Origin: Acanthococcus lagerstroemiae
Taxonomy: Eukaryota > Arthropoda > Insecta > Hemiptera > Eriococcidae
Reading direction: 5' to 3'
DNA: 64,000 nucleotides
Assembly: GCA_031841125.1 (NCBI GenBank)
Contig: JAJSSI010000033.1
Location: 49,005-113,004 of the forward strand
A model generated the notes under the pieces. It searched no databases, was not told where the DNA came from, and worked only from the letters and a program-made list of their open reading frames with translations. Of this stretch, positions 24,401 to 39,400 are shown in pieces. Each line of letters begins with the position of its first letter. Positions within the stretch are counted from its first letter, which is position 1. The position numbers were made by a program, and so were the translations under genes.

Positions 24401-27400
24401 AAAAATTGACTAACTAGCACCAGCCCCGACGCCGTAGCTCTCCGAAAATTTTTTCGCCCCAAAAAATGCATGATGTATAGTATGGAGAAATTTTCAAAAT
24501 TTGAGAAAATCAAAAATTTCGATTTCATGAGTGTTTCTTACTCAATTTTTCACGCTGAGTTCGAATTCGCTTTTGGAATTTGGCGGCGACCCTCCGTTCC
24601 CGAGATACCCTCGAAAAAGTTGGAAAAATTGATCAATTTGGGTCAAAAAATGACTCTAGCTCAATTTTGACAACGGATTCGAATTCGTCTCGAAAAATTG
24701 ACTAACTAGCACCAGCCCCGACGCCGTAGCTCTCCGAAAATTTTTTCGCCCCAAAAAATGCATGATGTATAGTATGGAGAAATTTTCAAAATTTGAGAAA
24801 ATCAAAAATTTCGATTTCATGAGTGTTTCTTACTCAATTTTTCACGCTGAGTTCGAATTCGCTTTTGGAATTTGGCGGCGACCCTCCGTTCCCGAGATAC
24901 CCTCGAAAAAGTTGGAAAAATTGATCAATTTGGGTCAAAAAATGACTCTAGCTCAATTTTGACAACGGATTCGAATTCGTCTCGAAAAATTGACTAACTA
25001 GCACCAGCCCCGACGCCGTAGCTCTCCGAAAATTTTTTCGCCCCAAAAAATGCATGATGTATAGTATGGAGAAATTTTCAAAATTTGAGAAAATCAAAAA
25101 TTTCGATTTCATGAGTGTTTCTTACTCAATTTTTCACGCTGAGTTCGAATTCGCTTTTGGAATTTGGCGGCGACCCTCCGTTCCCGAGATACCCTCGAAA
25201 AAGTTGGAAAAATTGATCAATTTGGGTCAAAAAATGACTCTAGCTCAATTTTGACAACGGATTCGAATTCGTCTCGAAAAATTGACTAACTAGCACCAGC
25301 CCCGACGCCGTAGCTCTCCGAAAATTTTTTCGCCCCAAAAAATGCATGATGTATAGTATGGAGAAATTTTCAAAATTTGAGAAAATCAAAAATTTCGATT
25401 TCATGAGTGTTTCTTACTCAATTTTTCACGCTGAGTTCGAATTCGCTTTTGGAATTTGGCGGCGACCCTCCGTTCCCGAGATACCCTCGAAAAAGTTGGA
25501 AAAATTGATCAATTTGGGTCAAAAAATGACTCTAGCTCAATTTTGACAACGGATTCGAATTCGTCTCGAAAAATTGACTAACTAGCACCAGCCCCGACGC
25601 CGTAGCTCTCCGAAAATTTTTTCGCCCCAAAAAATGCATGATGTATAGTATGGAGAAATTTTCAAAATTTGAGAAAATCAAAAATTTCGATTTCATGAGT
25701 GTTTCTTACTCAATTTTTCACGCTGAGTTCGAATTCGCTTTTGGAATTTGGCGGCGACCCTCCGTTCCCGAGATACCCTCGAAAAAGTTGGAAAAATTGA
25801 TCAATTTGGGTCAAAAAATGACTCTAGCTCAATTTTGACAACGGATTCGAATTCGTCTCGAAAAATTGACTAACTAGCACCAGCCCCGACGCCGTAGCTC
25901 TCCGAAAATTTTTTCGCCCCAAAAAATGCATGATGTATAGTATGGAGAAATTTTCAAAATTTGAGAAAATCAAAAATTTCGATTTCATGAGTGTTTCTTA
26001 CTCAATTTTTCACGCTGAGTTCGAATTCGCTTTTGGAATTTGGCGGCGACCCTCCGTTCCCGAGATACCCTCGAAAAAGTTGGAAAAATTGATCAATTTG
26101 GGTCAAAAAATGACTCTAGCTCAATTTTGACAACGGATTCGAATTCGTCTCGAAAAATTGACTAACTAGCACCAGCCCCGACGCCGTAGCTCTCCGAAAA
26201 TTTTTTCGCCCCAAAAAATGCATGATGTATAGTATGGAGAAATTTTCAAAATTTGAGAAAATCAAAAATTTCGATTTCATGAGTGTTTCTTACTCAATTT
26301 TTCACGCTGAGTTCGAATTCGCTTTTGGAATTTGGCGGCGACCCTCCGTTCCCGAGATACCCTCGAAAAAGTTGGAAAAATTGATCAATTTGGGTCAAAA
26401 AATGACTCTAGCTCAATTTTGACAACGGATTCGAATTCGTCTCGAAAAATTGACTAACTAGCACCAGCCCCGACGCCGTAGCTCTCCGAAAATTTTTTCG
26501 CCCCAAAAAATGCATGATGTATAGTATGGAGAAATTTTCAAAATTTGAGAAAATCAAAAATTTCGATTTCATGAGTGTTTCTTACTCAATTTTTCACGCT
26601 GAGTTCGAATTCGCTTTTGGAATTTGGCGGCGACCCTCCGTTCCCGAGATACCCTCGAAAAAGTTGGAAAAATTGATCAATTTGGGTCAAAAAATGACTC
26701 TAGCTCAATTTTGACAACGGATTCGAATTCGTCTCGAAAAATTGACTAACTAGCACCAGCCCCGACGCCGTAGCTCTCCGAAAATTTTTTCGCCCCAAAA
26801 AATGCATGATGTATAGTATGGAGAAATTTTCAAAATTTGAGAAAATCAAAAATTTCGATTTCATGAGTGTTTCTTACTCAATTTTTCACGCTGAGTTCGA
26901 ATTCGCTTTTGGAATTTGGCGGCGACCCTCCGTTCCCGAGATACCCTCGAAAAAGTTGGAAAAATTGATCAATTTGGGTCAAAAAATGACTCTAGCTCAA
27001 TTTTGACAACGGATTCGAATTCGTCTCGAAAAATTGACTAACTAGCACCAGCCCCGACGCCGTAGCTCTCCGAAAATTTTTTCGCCCCAAAAAATGCATG
27101 ATGTATAGTATGGAGAAATTTTCAAAATTTGAGAAAATCAAAAATTTCGATTTCATGAGTGTTTCTTACTCAATTTTTCACGCTGAGTTCGAATTCGCTT
27201 TTGGAATTTGGCGGCGACCCTCCGTTCCCGAGATACCCTCGAAAAAGTTGGAAAAATTGATCAATTTGGGTCAAAAAATGACTCTAGCTCAATTTTGACA
27301 ACGGATTCGAATTCGTCTCGAAAAATTGACTAACTAGCACCAGCCCCGACGCCGTAGCTCTCCGAAAATTTTTTCGCCCCAAAAAATGCATGATGTATAG

Positions 27401-30400
27401 TATGGAGAAATTTTCAAAATTTGAGAAAATCAAAAATTTCGATTTCATGAGTGTTTCTTACTCAATTTTTCACGCTGAGTTCGAATTCGCTTTTGGAATT
27501 TGGCGGCGACCCTCCGTTCCCGAGATACCCTCGAAAAAGTTGGAAAAATTGATCAATTTGGGTCAAAAAATGACTCTAGCTCAATTTTGACAACGGATTC
27601 GAATTCGTCTCGAAAAATTGACTAACTAGCACCAGCCCCGACGCCGTAGCTCTCCGAAAATTTTTTCGCCCCAAAAAATGCATGATGTATAGTATGGAGA
27701 AATTTTCAAAATTTGAGAAAATCAAAAATTTCGATTTCATGAGTGTTTCTTACTCAATTTTTCACGCTGAGTTCGAATTCGCTTTTGGAATTTGGCGGCG
27801 ACCCTCCGTTCCCGAGATACCCTCGAAAAAGTTGGAAAAATTGATCAATTTGGGTCAAAAAATGACTCTAGCTCAATTTTGACAACGGATTCGAATTCGT
27901 CTCGAAAAATTGACTAACTAGCACCAGCCCCGACGCCGTAGCTCTCCGAAAATTTTTTCGCCCCAAAAAATGCATGATGTATAGTATGGAGAAATTTTCA
28001 AAATTTGAGAAAATCAAAAATTTCGATTTCATGAGTGTTTCTTACTCAATTTTTCACGCTGAGTTCGAATTCGCTTTTGGAATTTGGCGGCGACCCTCCG
28101 TTCCCGAGATACCCTCGAAAAAGTTGGAAAAATTGATCAATTTGGGTCAAAAAATGACTCTAGCTCAATTTTGACAACGGATTCGAATTCGTCTCGAAAA
28201 ATTGACTAACTAGCACCAGCCCCGACGCCGTAGCTCTCCGAAAATTTTTTCGCCCCAAAAAATGCATGATGTATAGTATGGAGAAATTTTCAAAATTTGA
28301 GAAAATCAAAAATTTCGATTTCATGAGTGTTTCTTACTCAATTTTTCACGCTGAGTTCGAATTCGCTTTTGGAATTTGGCGGCGACCCTCCGTTCCCGAG
28401 ATACCCTCGAAAAAGTTGGAAAAATTGATCAATTTGGGTCAAAAAATGACTCTAGCTCAATTTTGACAACGGATTCGAATTCGTCTCGAAAAATTGACTA
28501 ACTAGCACCAGCCCCGACGCCGTAGCTCTCCGAAAATTTTTTCGCCCCAAAAAATGCATGATGTATAGTATGGAGAAATTTTCAAAATTTGAGAAAATCA
28601 AAAATTTCGATTTCATGAGTGTTTCTTACTCAATTTTTCACGCTGAGTTCGAATTCGCTTTTGGAATTTGGCGGCGACCCTCCGTTCCCGAGATACCCTC
28701 GAAAAAGTTGGAAAAATTGATCAATTTGGGTCAAAAAATGACTCTAGCTCAATTTTGACAACGGATTCGAATTCGTCTCGAAAAATTGACTAACTAGCAC
28801 CAGCCCCGACGCCGTAGCTCTCCGAAAATTTTTTCGCCCCAAAAAATGCATGATGTATAGTATGGAGAAATTTTCAAAATTTGAGAAAATCAAAAATTTC
28901 GATTTCATGAGTGTTTCTTACTCAATTTTTCACGCTGAGTTCGAATTCGCTTTTGGAATTTGGCGGCGACCCTCCGTTCCCGAGATACCCTCGAAAAAGT
29001 TGGAAAAATTGATCAATTTGGGTCAAAAAATGACTCTAGCTCAATTTTGACAACGGATTCGAATTCGTCTCGAAAAATTGACTAACTAGCACCAGCCCCG
29101 ACGCCGTAGCTCTCCGAAAATTTTTTCGCCCCAAAAAATGCATGATGTATAGTATGGAGAAATTTTCAAAATTTGAGAAAATCAAAAATTTCGATTTCAT
29201 GAGTGTTTCTTACTCAATTTTTCACGCTGAGTTCGAATTCGCTTTTGGAATTTGGCGGCGACCCTCCGTTCCCGAGATACCCTCGAAAAAGTTGGAAAAA
29301 TTGATCAATTTGGGTCAAAAAATGACTCTAGCTCAATTTTGACAACGGATTCGAATTCGTCTCGAAAAATTGACTAACTAGCACCAGCCCCGACGCCGTA
29401 GCTCTCCGAAAATTTTTTCGCCCCAAAAAATGCATGATGTATAGTATGGAGAAATTTTCAAAATTTGAGAAAATCAAAAATTTCGATTTCATGAGTGTTT
29501 CTTACTCAATTTTTCACGCTGAGTTCGAATTCGCTTTTGGAATTTGGCGGCGACCCTCCGTTCCCGAGATACCCTCGAAAAAGTTGGAAAAATTGATCAA
29601 TTTGGGTCAAAAAATGACTCTAGCTCAATTTTGACAACGGATTCGAATTCGTCTCGAAAAATTGACTAACTAGCACCAGCCCCGACGCCGTAGCTCTCCG
29701 AAAATTTTTTCGCCCCAAAAAATGCATGATGTATAGTATGGAGAAATTTTCAAAATTTGAGAAAATCAAAAATTTCGATTTCATGAGTGTTTCTTACTCA
29801 ATTTTTCACGCTGAGTTCGAATTCGCTTTTGGAATTTGGCGGCGACCCTCCGTTCCCGAGATACCCTCGAAAAAGTTGGAAAAATTGATCAATTTGGGTC
29901 AAAAAATGACTCTAGCTCAATTTTGACAACGGATTCGAATTCGTCTCGAAAAATTGACTAACTAGCACCAGCCCCGACGCCGTAGCTCTCCGAAAATTTT
30001 TTCGCCCCAAAAAATGCATGATGTATAGTATGGAGAAATTTTCAAAATTTGAGAAAATCAAAAATTTCGATTTCATGAGTGTTTCTTACTCAATTTTTCA
30101 CGCTGAGTTCGAATTCGCTTTTGGAATTTGGCGGCGACCCTCCGTTCCCGAGATACCCTCGAAAAAGTTGGAAAAATTGATCAATTTGGGTCAAAAAATG
30201 ACTCTAGCTCAATTTTGACAACGGATTCGAATTCGTCTCGAAAAATTGACTAACTAGCACCAGCCCCGACGCCGTAGCTCTCCGAAAATTTTTTCGCCCC
30301 AAAAAATGCATGATGTATAGTATGGAGAAATTTTCAAAATTTGAGAAAATCAAAAATTTCGATTTCATGAGTGTTTCTTACTCAATTTTTCACGCTGAGT

Positions 30401-33400
30401 TCGAATTCGCTTTTGGAATTTGGCGGCGACCCTCCGTTCCCGAGATACCCTCGAAAAAGTTGGAAAAATTGATCAATTTGGGTCAAAAAATGACTCTAGC
30501 TCAATTTTGACAACGGATTCGAATTCGTCTCGAAAAATTGACTAACTAGCACCAGCCCCGACGCCGTAGCTCTCCGAAAATTTTTTCGCCCCAAAAAATG
30601 CATGATGTATAGTATGGAGAAATTTTCAAAATTTGAGAAAATCAAAAATTTCGATTTCATGAGTGTTTCTTACTCAATTTTTCACGCTGAGTTCGAATTC
30701 GCTTTTGGAATTTGGCGGCGACCCTCCGTTCCCGAGATACCCTCGAAAAAGTTGGAAAAATTGATCAATTTGGGTCAAAAAATGACTCTAGCTCAATTTT
30801 GACAACGGATTCGAATTCGTCTCGAAAAATTGACTAACTAGCACCAGCCCCGACGCCGTAGCTCTCCGAAAATTTTTTCGCCCCAAAAAATGCATGATGT
30901 ATAGTATGGAGAAATTTTCAAAATTTGAGAAAATCAAAAATTTCGATTTCATGAGTGTTTCTTACTCAATTTTTCACGCTGAGTTCGAATTCGCTTTTGG
31001 AATTTGGCGGCGACCCTCCGTTCCCGAGATACCCTCGAAAAAGTTGGAAAAATTGATCAATTTGGGTCAAAAAATGACTCTAGCTCAATTTTGACAACGG
31101 ATTCGAATTCGTCTCGAAAAATTGACTAACTAGCACCAGCCCCGACGCCGTAGCTCTCCGAAAATTTTTTCGCCCCAAAAAATGCATGATGTATAGTATG
31201 GAGAAATTTTCAAAATTTGAGAAAATCAAAAATTTCGATTTCATGAGTGTTTCTTACTCAATTTTTCACGCTGAGTTCGAATTCGCTTTTGGAATTTGGC
31301 GGCGACCCTCCGTTCCCGAGATACCCTCGAAAAAGTTGGAAAAATTGATCAATTTGGGTCAAAAAATGACTCTAGCTCAATTTTGACAACGGATTCGAAT
31401 TCGTCTCGAAAAATTGACTAACTAGCACCAGCCCCGACGCCGTAGCTCTCCGAAAATTTTTTCGCCCCAAAAAATGCATGATGTATAGTATGGAGAAATT
31501 TTCAAAATTTGAGAAAATCAAAAATTTCGATTTCATGAGTGTTTCTTACTCAATTTTTCACGCTGAGTTCGAATTCGCTTTTGGAATTTGGCGGCGACCC
31601 TCCGTTCCCGAGATACCCTCGAAAAAGTTGGAAAAATTGATCAATTTGGGTCAAAAAATGACTCTAGCTCAATTTTGACAACGGATTCGAATTCGTCTCG
31701 AAAAATTGACTAACTAGCACCAGCCCCGACGCCGTAGCTCTCCGAAAATTTTTTCGCCCCAAAAAATGCATGATGTATAGTATGGAGAAATTTTCAAAAT
31801 TTGAGAAAATCAAAAATTTCGATTTCATGAGTGTTTCTTACTCAATTTTTCACGCTGAGTTCGAATTCGCTTTTGGAATTTGGCGGCGACCCTCCGTTCC
31901 CGAGATACCCTCGAAAAAGTTGGAAAAATTGATCAATTTGGGTCAAAAAATGACTCTAGCTCAATTTTGACAACGGATTCGAATTCGTCTCGAAAAATTG
32001 ACTAACTAGCACCAGCCCCGACGCCGTAGCTCTCCGAAAATTTTTTCGCCCCAAAAAATGCATGATGTATAGTATGGAGAAATTTTCAAAATTTGAGAAA
32101 ATCAAAAATTTCGATTTCATGAGTGTTTCTTACTCAATTTTTCACGCTGAGTTCGAATTCGCTTTTGGAATTTGGCGGCGACCCTCCGTTCCCGAGATAC
32201 CCTCGAAAAAGTTGGAAAAATTGATCAATTTGGGTCAAAAAATGACTCTAGCTCAATTTTGACAACGGATTCGAATTCGTCTCGAAAAATTGACTAACTA
32301 GCACCAGCCCCGACGCCGTAGCTCTCCGAAAATTTTTTCGCCCCAAAAAATGCATGATGTATAGTATGGAGAAATTTTCAAAATTTGAGAAAATCAAAAA
32401 TTTCGATTTCATGAGTGTTTCTTACTCAATTTTTCACGCTGAGTTCGAATTCGCTTTTGGAATTTGGCGGCGACCCTCCGTTCCCGAGATACCCTCGAAA
32501 AAGTTGGAAAAATTGATCAATTTGGGTCAAAAAATGACTCTAGCTCAATTTTGACAACGGATTCGAATTCGTCTCGAAAAATTGACTAACTAGCACCAGC
32601 CCCGACGCCGTAGCTCTCCGAAAATTTTTTCGCCCCAAAAAATGCATGATGTATAGTATGGAGAAATTTTCAAAATTTGAGAAAATCAAAAATTTCGATT
32701 TCATGAGTGTTTCTTACTCAATTTTTCACGCTGAGTTCGAATTCGCTTTTGGAATTTGGCGGCGACCCTCCGTTCCCGAGATACCCTCGAAAAAGTTGGA
32801 AAAATTGATCAATTTGGGTCAAAAAATGACTCTAGCTCAATTTTGACAACGGATTCGAATTCGTCTCGAAAAATTGACTAACTAGCACCAGCCCCGACGC
32901 CGTAGCTCTCCGAAAATTTTTTCGCCCCAAAAAATGCATGATGTATAGTATGGAGAAATTTTCAAAATTTGAGAAAATCAAAAATTTCGATTTCATGAGT
33001 GTTTCTTACTCAATTTTTCACGCTGAGTTCGAATTCGCTTTTGGAATTTGGCGGCGACCCTCCGTTCCCGAGATACCCTCGAAAAAGTTGGAAAAATTGA
33101 TCAATTTGGGTCAAAAAATGACTCTAGCTCAATTTTGACAACGGATTCGAATTCGTCTCGAAAAATTGACTAACTAGCACCAGCCCCGACGCCGTAGCTC
33201 TCCGAAAATTTTTTCGCCCCAAAAAATGCATGATGTATAGTATGGAGAAATTTTCAAAATTTGAGAAAATCAAAAATTTCGATTTCATGAGTGTTTCTTA
33301 CTCAATTTTTCACGCTGAGTTCGAATTCGCTTTTGGAATTTGGCGGCGACCCTCCGTTCCCGAGATACCCTCGAAAAAGTTGGAAAAATTGATCAATTTG

Positions 33401-36400
33401 GGTCAAAAAATGACTCTAGCTCAATTTTGACAACGGATTCGAATTCGTCTCGAAAAATTGACTAACTAGCACCAGCCCCGACGCCGTAGCTCTCCGAAAA
33501 TTTTTTCGCCCCAAAAAATGCATGATGTATAGTATGGAGAAATTTTCAAAATTTGAGAAAATCAAAAATTTCGATTTCATGAGTGTTTCTTACTCAATTT
33601 TTCACGCTGAGTTCGAATTCGCTTTTGGAATTTGGCGGCGACCCTCCGTTCCCGAGATACCCTCGAAAAAGTTGGAAAAATTGATCAATTTGGGTCAAAA
33701 AATGACTCTAGCTCAATTTTGACAACGGATTCGAATTCGTCTCGAAAAATTGACTAACTAGCACCAGCCCCGACGCCGTAGCTCTCCGAAAATTTTTTCG
33801 CCCCAAAAAATGCATGATGTATAGTATGGAGAAATTTTCAAAATTTGAGAAAATCAAAAATTTCGATTTCATGAGTGTTTCTTACTCAATTTTTCACGCT
33901 GAGTTCGAATTCGCTTTTGGAATTTGGCGGCGACCCTCCGTTCCCGAGATACCCTCGAAAAAGTTGGAAAAATTGATCAATTTGGGTCAAAAAATGACTC
34001 TAGCTCAATTTTGACAACGGATTCGAATTCGTCTCGAAAAATTGACTAACTAGCACCAGCCCCGACGCCGTAGCTCTCCGAAAATTTTTTCGCCCCAAAA
34101 AATGCATGATGTATAGTATGGAGAAATTTTCAAAATTTGAGAAAATCAAAAATTTCGATTTCATGAGTGTTTCTTACTCAATTTTTCACGCTGAGTTCGA
34201 ATTCGCTTTTGGAATTTGGCGGCGACCCTCCGTTCCCGAGATACCCTCGAAAAAGTTGGAAAAATTGATCAATTTGGGTCAAAAAATGACTCTAGCTCAA
34301 TTTTGACAACGGATTCGAATTCGTCTCGAAAAATTGACTAACTAGCACCAGCCCCGACGCCGTAGCTCTCCGAAAATTTTTTCGCCCCAAAAAATGCATG
34401 ATGTATAGTATGGAGAAATTTTCAAAATTTGAGAAAATCAAAAATTTCGATTTCATGAGTGTTTCTTACTCAATTTTTCACGCTGAGTTCGAATTCGCTT
34501 TTGGAATTTGGCGGCGACCCTCCGTTCCCGAGATACCCTCGAAAAAGTTGGAAAAATTGATCAATTTGGGTCAAAAAATGACTCTAGCTCAATTTTGACA
34601 ACGGATTCGAATTCGTCTCGAAAAATTGACTAACTAGCACCAGCCCCGACGCCGTAGCTCTCCGAAAATTTTTTCGCCCCAAAAAATGCATGATGTATAG
34701 TATGGAGAAATTTTCAAAATTTGAGAAAATCAAAAATTTCGATTTCATGAGTGTTTCTTACTCAATTTTTCACGCTGAGTTCGAATTCGCTTTTGGAATT
34801 TGGCGGCGACCCTCCGTTCCCGAGATACCCTCGAAAAAGTTGGAAAAATTGATCAATTTGGGTCAAAAAATGACTCTAGCTCAATTTTGACAACGGATTC
34901 GAATTCGTCTCGAAAAATTGACTAACTAGCACCAGCCCCGACGCCGTAGCTCTCCGAAAATTTTTTCGCCCCAAAAAATGCATGATGTATAGTATGGAGA
35001 AATTTTCAAAATTTGAGAAAATCAAAAATTTCGATTTCATGAGTGTTTCTTACTCAATTTTTCACGCTGAGTTCGAATTCGCTTTTGGAATTTGGCGGCG
35101 ACCCTCCGTTCCCGAGATACCCTCGAAAAAGTTGGAAAAATTGATCAATTTGGGTCAAAAAATGACTCTAGCTCAATTTTGACAACGGATTCGAATTCGT
35201 CTCGAAAAATTGACTAACTAGCACCAGCCCCGACGCCGTAGCTCTCCGAAAATTTTTTCGCCCCAAAAAATGCATGATGTATAGTATGGAGAAATTTTCA
35301 AAATTTGAGAAAATCAAAAATTTCGATTTCATGAGTGTTTCTTACTCAATTTTTCACGCTGAGTTCGAATTCGCTTTTGGAATTTGGCGGCGACCCTCCG
35401 TTCCCGAGATACCCTCGAAAAAGTTGGAAAAATTGATCAATTTGGGTCAAAAAATGACTCTAGCTCAATTTTGACAACGGATTCGAATTCGTCTCGAAAA
35501 ATTGACTAACTAGCACCAGCCCCGACGCCGTAGCTCTCCGAAAATTTTTTCGCCCCAAAAAATGCATGATGTATAGTATGGAGAAATTTTCAAAATTTGA
35601 GAAAATCAAAAATTTCGATTTCATGAGTGTTTCTTACTCAATTTTTCACGCTGAGTTCGAATTCGCTTTTGGAATTTGGCGGCGACCCTCCGTTCCCGAG
35701 ATACCCTCGAAAAAGTTGGAAAAATTGATCAATTTGGGTCAAAAAATGACTCTAGCTCAATTTTGACAACGGATTCGAATTCGTCTCGAAAAATTGACTA
35801 ACTAGCACCAGCCCCGACGCCGTAGCTCTCCGAAAATTTTTTCGCCCCAAAAAATGCATGATGTATAGTATGGAGAAATTTTCAAAATTTGAGAAAATCA
35901 AAAATTTCGATTTCATGAGTGTTTCTTACTCAATTTTTCACGCTGAGTTCGAATTCGCTTTTGGAATTTGGCGGCGACCCTCCGTTCCCGAGATACCCTC
36001 GAAAAAGTTGGAAAAATTGATCAATTTGGGTCAAAAAATGACTCTAGCTCAATTTTGACAACGGATTCGAATTCGTCTCGAAAAATTGACTAACTAGCAC
36101 CAGCCCCGACGCCGTAGCTCTCCGAAAATTTTTTCGCCCCAAAAAATGCATGATGTATAGTATGGAGAAATTTTCAAAATTTGAGAAAATCAAAAATTTC
36201 GATTTCATGAGTGTTTCTTACTCAATTTTTCACGCTGAGTTCGAATTCGCTTTTGGAATTTGGCGGCGACCCTCCGTTCCCGAGATACCCTCGAAAAAGT
36301 TGGAAAAATTGATCAATTTGGGTCAAAAAATGACTCTAGCTCAATTTTGACAACGGATTCGAATTCGTCTCGAAAAATTGACTAACTAGCACCAGCCCCG

Positions 36401-39400
36401 ACGCCGTAGCTCTCCGAAAATTTTTTCGCCCCAAAAAATGCATGATGTATAGTATGGAGAAATTTTCAAAATTTGAGAAAATCAAAAATTTCGATTTCAT
36501 GAGTGTTTCTTACTCAATTTTTCACGCTGAGTTCGAATTCGCTTTTGGAATTTGGCGGCGACCCTCCGTTCCCGAGATACCCTCGAAAAAGTTGGAAAAA
36601 TTGATCAATTTGGGTCAAAAAATGACTCTAGCTCAATTTTGACAACGGATTCGAATTCGTCTCGAAAAATTGACTAACTAGCACCAGCCCCGACGCCGTA
36701 GCTCTCCGAAAATTTTTTCGCCCCAAAAAATGCATGATGTATAGTATGGAGAAATTTTCAAAATTTGAGAAAATCAAAAATTTCGATTTCATGAGTGTTT
36801 CTTACTCAATTTTTCACGCTGAGTTCGAATTCGCTTTTGGAATTTGGCGGCGACCCTCCGTTCCCGAGATACCCTCGAAAAAGTTGGAAAAATTGATCAA
36901 TTTGGGTCAAAAAATGACTCTAGCTCAATTTTGACAACGGATTCGAATTCGTCTCGAAAAATTGACTAACTAGCACCAGCCCCGACGCCGTAGCTCTCCG
37001 AAAATTTTTTCGCCCCAAAAAATGCATGATGTATAGTATGGAGAAATTTTCAAAATTTGAGAAAATCAAAAATTTCGATTTCATGAGTGTTTCTTACTCA
37101 ATTTTTCACGCTGAGTTCGAATTCGCTTTTGGAATTTGGCGGCGACCCTCCGTTCCCGAGATACCCTCGAAAAAGTTGGAAAAATTGATCAATTTGGGTC
37201 AAAAAATGACTCTAGCTCAATTTTGACAACGGATTCGAATTCGTCTCGAAAAATTGACTAACTAGCACCAGCCCCGACGCCGTAGCTCTCCGAAAATTTT
37301 TTCGCCCCAAAAAATGCATGATGTATAGTATGGAGAAATTTTCAAAATTTGAGAAAATCAAAAATTTCGATTTCATGAGTGTTTCTTACTCAATTTTTCA
37401 CGCTGAGTTCGAATTCGCTTTTGGAATTTGGCGGCGACCCTCCGTTCCCGAGATACCCTCGAAAAAGTTGGAAAAATTGATCAATTTGGGTCAAAAAATG
37501 ACTCTAGCTCAATTTTGACAACGGATTCGAATTCGTCTCGAAAAATTGACTAACTAGCACCAGCCCCGACGCCGTAGCTCTCCGAAAATTTTTTCGCCCC
37601 AAAAAATGCATGATGTATAGTATGGAGAAATTTTCAAAATTTGAGAAAATCAAAAATTTCGATTTCATGAGTGTTTCTTACTCAATTTTTCACGCTGAGT
37701 TCGAATTCGCTTTTGGAATTTGGCGGCGACCCTCCGTTCCCGAGATACCCTCGAAAAAGTTGGAAAAATTGATCAATTTGGGTCAAAAAATGACTCTAGC
37801 TCAATTTTGACAACGGATTCGAATTCGTCTCGAAAAATTGACTAACTAGCACCAGCCCCGACGCCGTAGCTCTCCGAAAATTTTTTCGCCCCAAAAAATG
37901 CATGATGTATAGTATGGAGAAATTTTCAAAATTTGAGAAAATCAAAAATTTCGATTTCATGAGTGTTTCTTACTCAATTTTTCACGCTGAGTTCGAATTC
38001 GCTTTTGGAATTTGGCGGCGACCCTCCGTTCCCGAGATACCCTCGAAAAAGTTGGAAAAATTGATCAATTTGGGTCAAAAAATGACTCTAGCTCAATTTT
38101 GACAACGGATTCGAATTCGTCTCGAAAAATTGACTAACTAGCACCAGCCCCGACGCCGTAGCTCTCCGAAAATTTTTTCGCCCCAAAAAATGCATGATGT
38201 ATAGTATGGAGAAATTTTCAAAATTTGAGAAAATCAAAAATTTCGATTTCATGAGTGTTTCTTACTCAATTTTTCACGCTGAGTTCGAATTCGCTTTTGG
38301 AATTTGGCGGCGACCCTCCGTTCCCGAGATACCCTCGAAAAAGTTGGAAAAATTGATCAATTTGGGTCAAAAAATGACTCTAGCTCAATTTTGACAACGG
38401 ATTCGAATTCGTCTCGAAAAATTGACTAACTAGCACCAGCCCCGACGCCGTAGCTCTCCGAAAATTTTTTCGCCCCAAAAAATGCATGATGTATAGTATG
38501 GAGAAATTTTCAAAATTTGAGAAAATCAAAAATTTCGATTTCATGAGTGTTTCTTACTCAATTTTTCACGCTGAGTTCGAATTCGCTTTTGGAATTTGGC
38601 GGCGACCCTCCGTTCCCGAGATACCCTCGAAAAAGTTGGAAAAATTGATCAATTTGGGTCAAAAAATGACTCTAGCTCAATTTTGACAACGGATTCGAAT
38701 TCGTCTCGAAAAATTGACTAACTAGCACCAGCCCCGACGCCGTAGCTCTCCGAAAATTTTTTCGCCCCAAAAAATGCATGATGTATAGTATGGAGAAATT
38801 TTCAAAATTTGAGAAAATCAAAAATTTCGATTTCATGAGTGTTTCTTACTCAATTTTTCACGCTGAGTTCGAATTCGCTTTTGGAATTTGGCGGCGACCC
38901 TCCGTTCCCGAGATACCCTCGAAAAAGTTGGAAAAATTGATCAATTTGGGTCAAAAAATGACTCTAGCTCAATTTTGACAACGGATTCGAATTCGTCTCG
39001 AAAAATTGACTAACTAGCACCAGCCCCGACGCCGTAGCTCTCCGAAAATTTTTTCGCCCCAAAAAATGCATGATGTATAGTATGGAGAAATTTTCAAAAT
39101 TTGAGAAAATCAAAAATTTCGATTTCATGAGTGTTTCTTACTCAATTTTTCACGCTGAGTTCGAATTCGCTTTTGGAATTTGGCGGCGACCCTCCGTTCC
39201 CGAGATACCCTCGAAAAAGTTGGAAAAATTGATCAATTTGGGTCAAAAAATGACTCTAGCTCAATTTTGACAACGGATTCGAATTCGTCTCGAAAAATTG
39301 ACTAACTAGCACCAGCCCCGACGCCGTAGCTCTCCGAAAATTTTTTCGCCCCAAAAAATGCATGATGTATAGTATGGAGAAATTTTCAAAATTTGAGAAA